7,161 nucleotides of DNA, from contig JAFQPT010000123.1 in NCBI GenBank assembly GCA_017411665.1, positions 1 through 7,161 on the forward strand, given 5' to 3'. This document shows, piece by piece, positions 6,759 to 7,161 of the stretch. Under the pieces are notes generated by a model that saw only the letters and a program-made list of their open reading frames with translations, was not told the origin of the DNA and ran no database searches. The first letter of the stretch is position 1, and each line of letters starts with the position of its first letter. This DNA comes from Oscillospiraceae bacterium (GTDB lineage: Bacteria > Bacillota_A > Clostridia > Oscillospirales > Oscillospiraceae). Position numbers and translations under genes: made by a program.

Positions 6759-7123
6759 CGGCTGCTGTCAGCCGTATTGATCTCTATATATCGAATCTGA
6801 TCCGTATTGGGATGTACCATCCCCAGTTCATTCACTGCACGATCTTCGATTCGGTCCAGGCGATATGCCCCGGCATGGGAAATCAGCAATTTTTCATGCT
6901 GTGTTTCCAGTTCTTTCAGTTTCTGTTCCAGAGCTGAGATTTCAAAGCTCATCTGACTCAGCTGTGACTGTGTCAGCAGCAGCAATACCATCAAAGCCGC
7001 TGCCACAGCAGCCCCCACAAGCACAAGCGGTGTCACACTGTTTCCTTTCGGTGTGTCTGCCGTCTGTCTTTCCTCTGTAATGACGGGCTCGACCTTTGGC
7101 CGATAGCTGCTGTACCGAGTCAC
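6743..7123 (-). CDS. ftsL: FtsL-type cell division protein
   Basis: This small bitopic divisome protein of 126 residues fits the FtsL/DivIC layout: a polar cytoplasmic N-terminus (1-30), one membrane span (about 32-50, rich in Val, Ala and Leu), an extracellular coiled coil (about 54-84, including SALEQKLKELETQHEKLL), and the conserved membrane-distal segment with YRLDRIEDRAVNELGM and HPN (87-106). FtsL forms a complex with FtsB/DivIC and FtsQ/DivIB and activates the FtsW-class B PBP pair, which fits its place between rsmH and the PBP gene. Primary sequence is poorly conserved in this family, so the call rests on topology, the coiled coil, the LGM...P motif and position. The start is GTG, with AAGG seven bases upstream; that AAGG overlaps the rsmH stop TAA. 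Short family members like this are often annotated only as septum formation initiator or hypothetical. Confidence 0.85.
   Translation of the reverse strand: MTRYSSYRPKVEPVITEERQTADTPKGNSVTPLVLVGAAVAAALMVLLLLTQSQLSQMSFEISALEQKLKELETQHEKLLISHAGAYRLDRIEDRAVNELGMVHPNTDQIRYIEINTADSSRKEPE
6759..6774 (-). repeat. Perfect inverted repeat inside the ftsL 3' end
   Basis: CGGCTG (6774-6769 in transcript sense) and CAGCCG (6764-6759) form six perfect pairs around a 4-base loop. It encodes part of the polar FtsL tail (around TADSS). It stands immediately before the 9-bp pairing that spans the ftsL stop codon, so stable stems are clustered here. No T run follows it directly. It may be chance. Confidence 0.35.
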
Positions 7124-7130
7124 CGCCTCG

Positions 7131-7135
7131 CCTTA
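7131..7135 (-). promoter_or_regulatory. ftsL Shine-Dalgarno site overlapping the rsmH stop codon
   Basis: Transcript sense reads TAAGG: TAA (7135-7133) ends rsmH and AAGG (7134-7131) lies seven bases before the ftsL GTG. This repeats the stop-in-Shine-Dalgarno arrangement seen at murE and supports the GTG as the real start. Confidence 0.6.
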
Positions 7136-7161
7136 TACCCTTTCCGCTACACGCAGCTTTG
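7133..7161 (-). CDS. rsmH: RsmH (MraW) 16S rRNA methyltransferase, last codons only
   Basis: The window edge cuts off all but the 3' end of a minus-strand gene. Reading from 7159, the codons give KLRVAERV and then TAA at 7135-7133; the partial codon before them ends in CA, compatible with Ala or Ser. Many RsmH/MraW proteins end in SAKLRVAER plus a short hydrophobic tail, and rsmH is the gene normally just upstream of ftsL in dcw clusters. RsmH methylates N4 of C1402 in 16S rRNA. Eight residues are very little sequence, so the call depends on the match of this characteristic tail with the expected position. The gap to ftsL is nine bases. Confidence 0.8.

Noticed and set aside
1..7161. A novel defence, mobile or biosynthetic system
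   Set aside because: All coding capacity is accounted for by known dcw genes in a conserved order. I saw no transposase, integrase, repeat array or unexplained gene.

Overview
The window is a stretch of the division and cell wall (dcw) gene cluster of a Gram-positive bacterium of the Firmicutes, most likely a member of the Clostridia. The reasons are the dcw gene order, a class B penicillin-binding protein with C-terminal PASTA domains beside a small FtsL-type protein, a MurE with the meso-diaminopimelate signature, purine-rich Shine-Dalgarno sites and a base composition that looks close to half G+C. I cannot name a family or genus from sequence reading alone.

Every real gene is on the minus strand, so the cluster reads from high to low coordinates. 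The order is: the last codons of rsmH (7161-7133), ftsL (7123-6743), a spacer of about 119 bases, a class B transpeptidase of the FtsI/SpoVD type (6623-4287), murE (4276-2822), mraY (2825-1812), a 41-base gap holding a hairpin, ftsW/spoVE (1770-589), and the 5' part of murG (592 to beyond position 1). Apart from the spacer and the 41-base gap, genes overlap by 4 bases (ATGA) or lie 9-10 bases apart with the upstream stop codon inside the next gene's Shine-Dalgarno site. This is the layout of one translationally coupled operon.

The genes form one pathway. MurE adds meso-DAP to the cytoplasmic UDP-MurNAc-dipeptide. MraY moves the completed phospho-MurNAc-pentapeptide onto undecaprenyl phosphate to give lipid I, and MurG adds GlcNAc to give lipid II. 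FtsW (a SEDS glycosyltransferase) and the class B PBP (a transpeptidase) polymerise and crosslink the flipped precursor, probably at the septum, with FtsL as the divisome scaffold and activator. The stretch shows neither murF between murE and mraY nor murD between mraY and ftsW.

I found no mobile element, CRISPR array, tRNA, rRNA or unknown gene system. Long plus-strand reading frames lie opposite the PBP and murE genes and look like shadows. The points most worth a second look are non-coding: the ftsL-PBP spacer with its stem and T tract, and the hairpin overlapping the ftsW ribosome-binding region.
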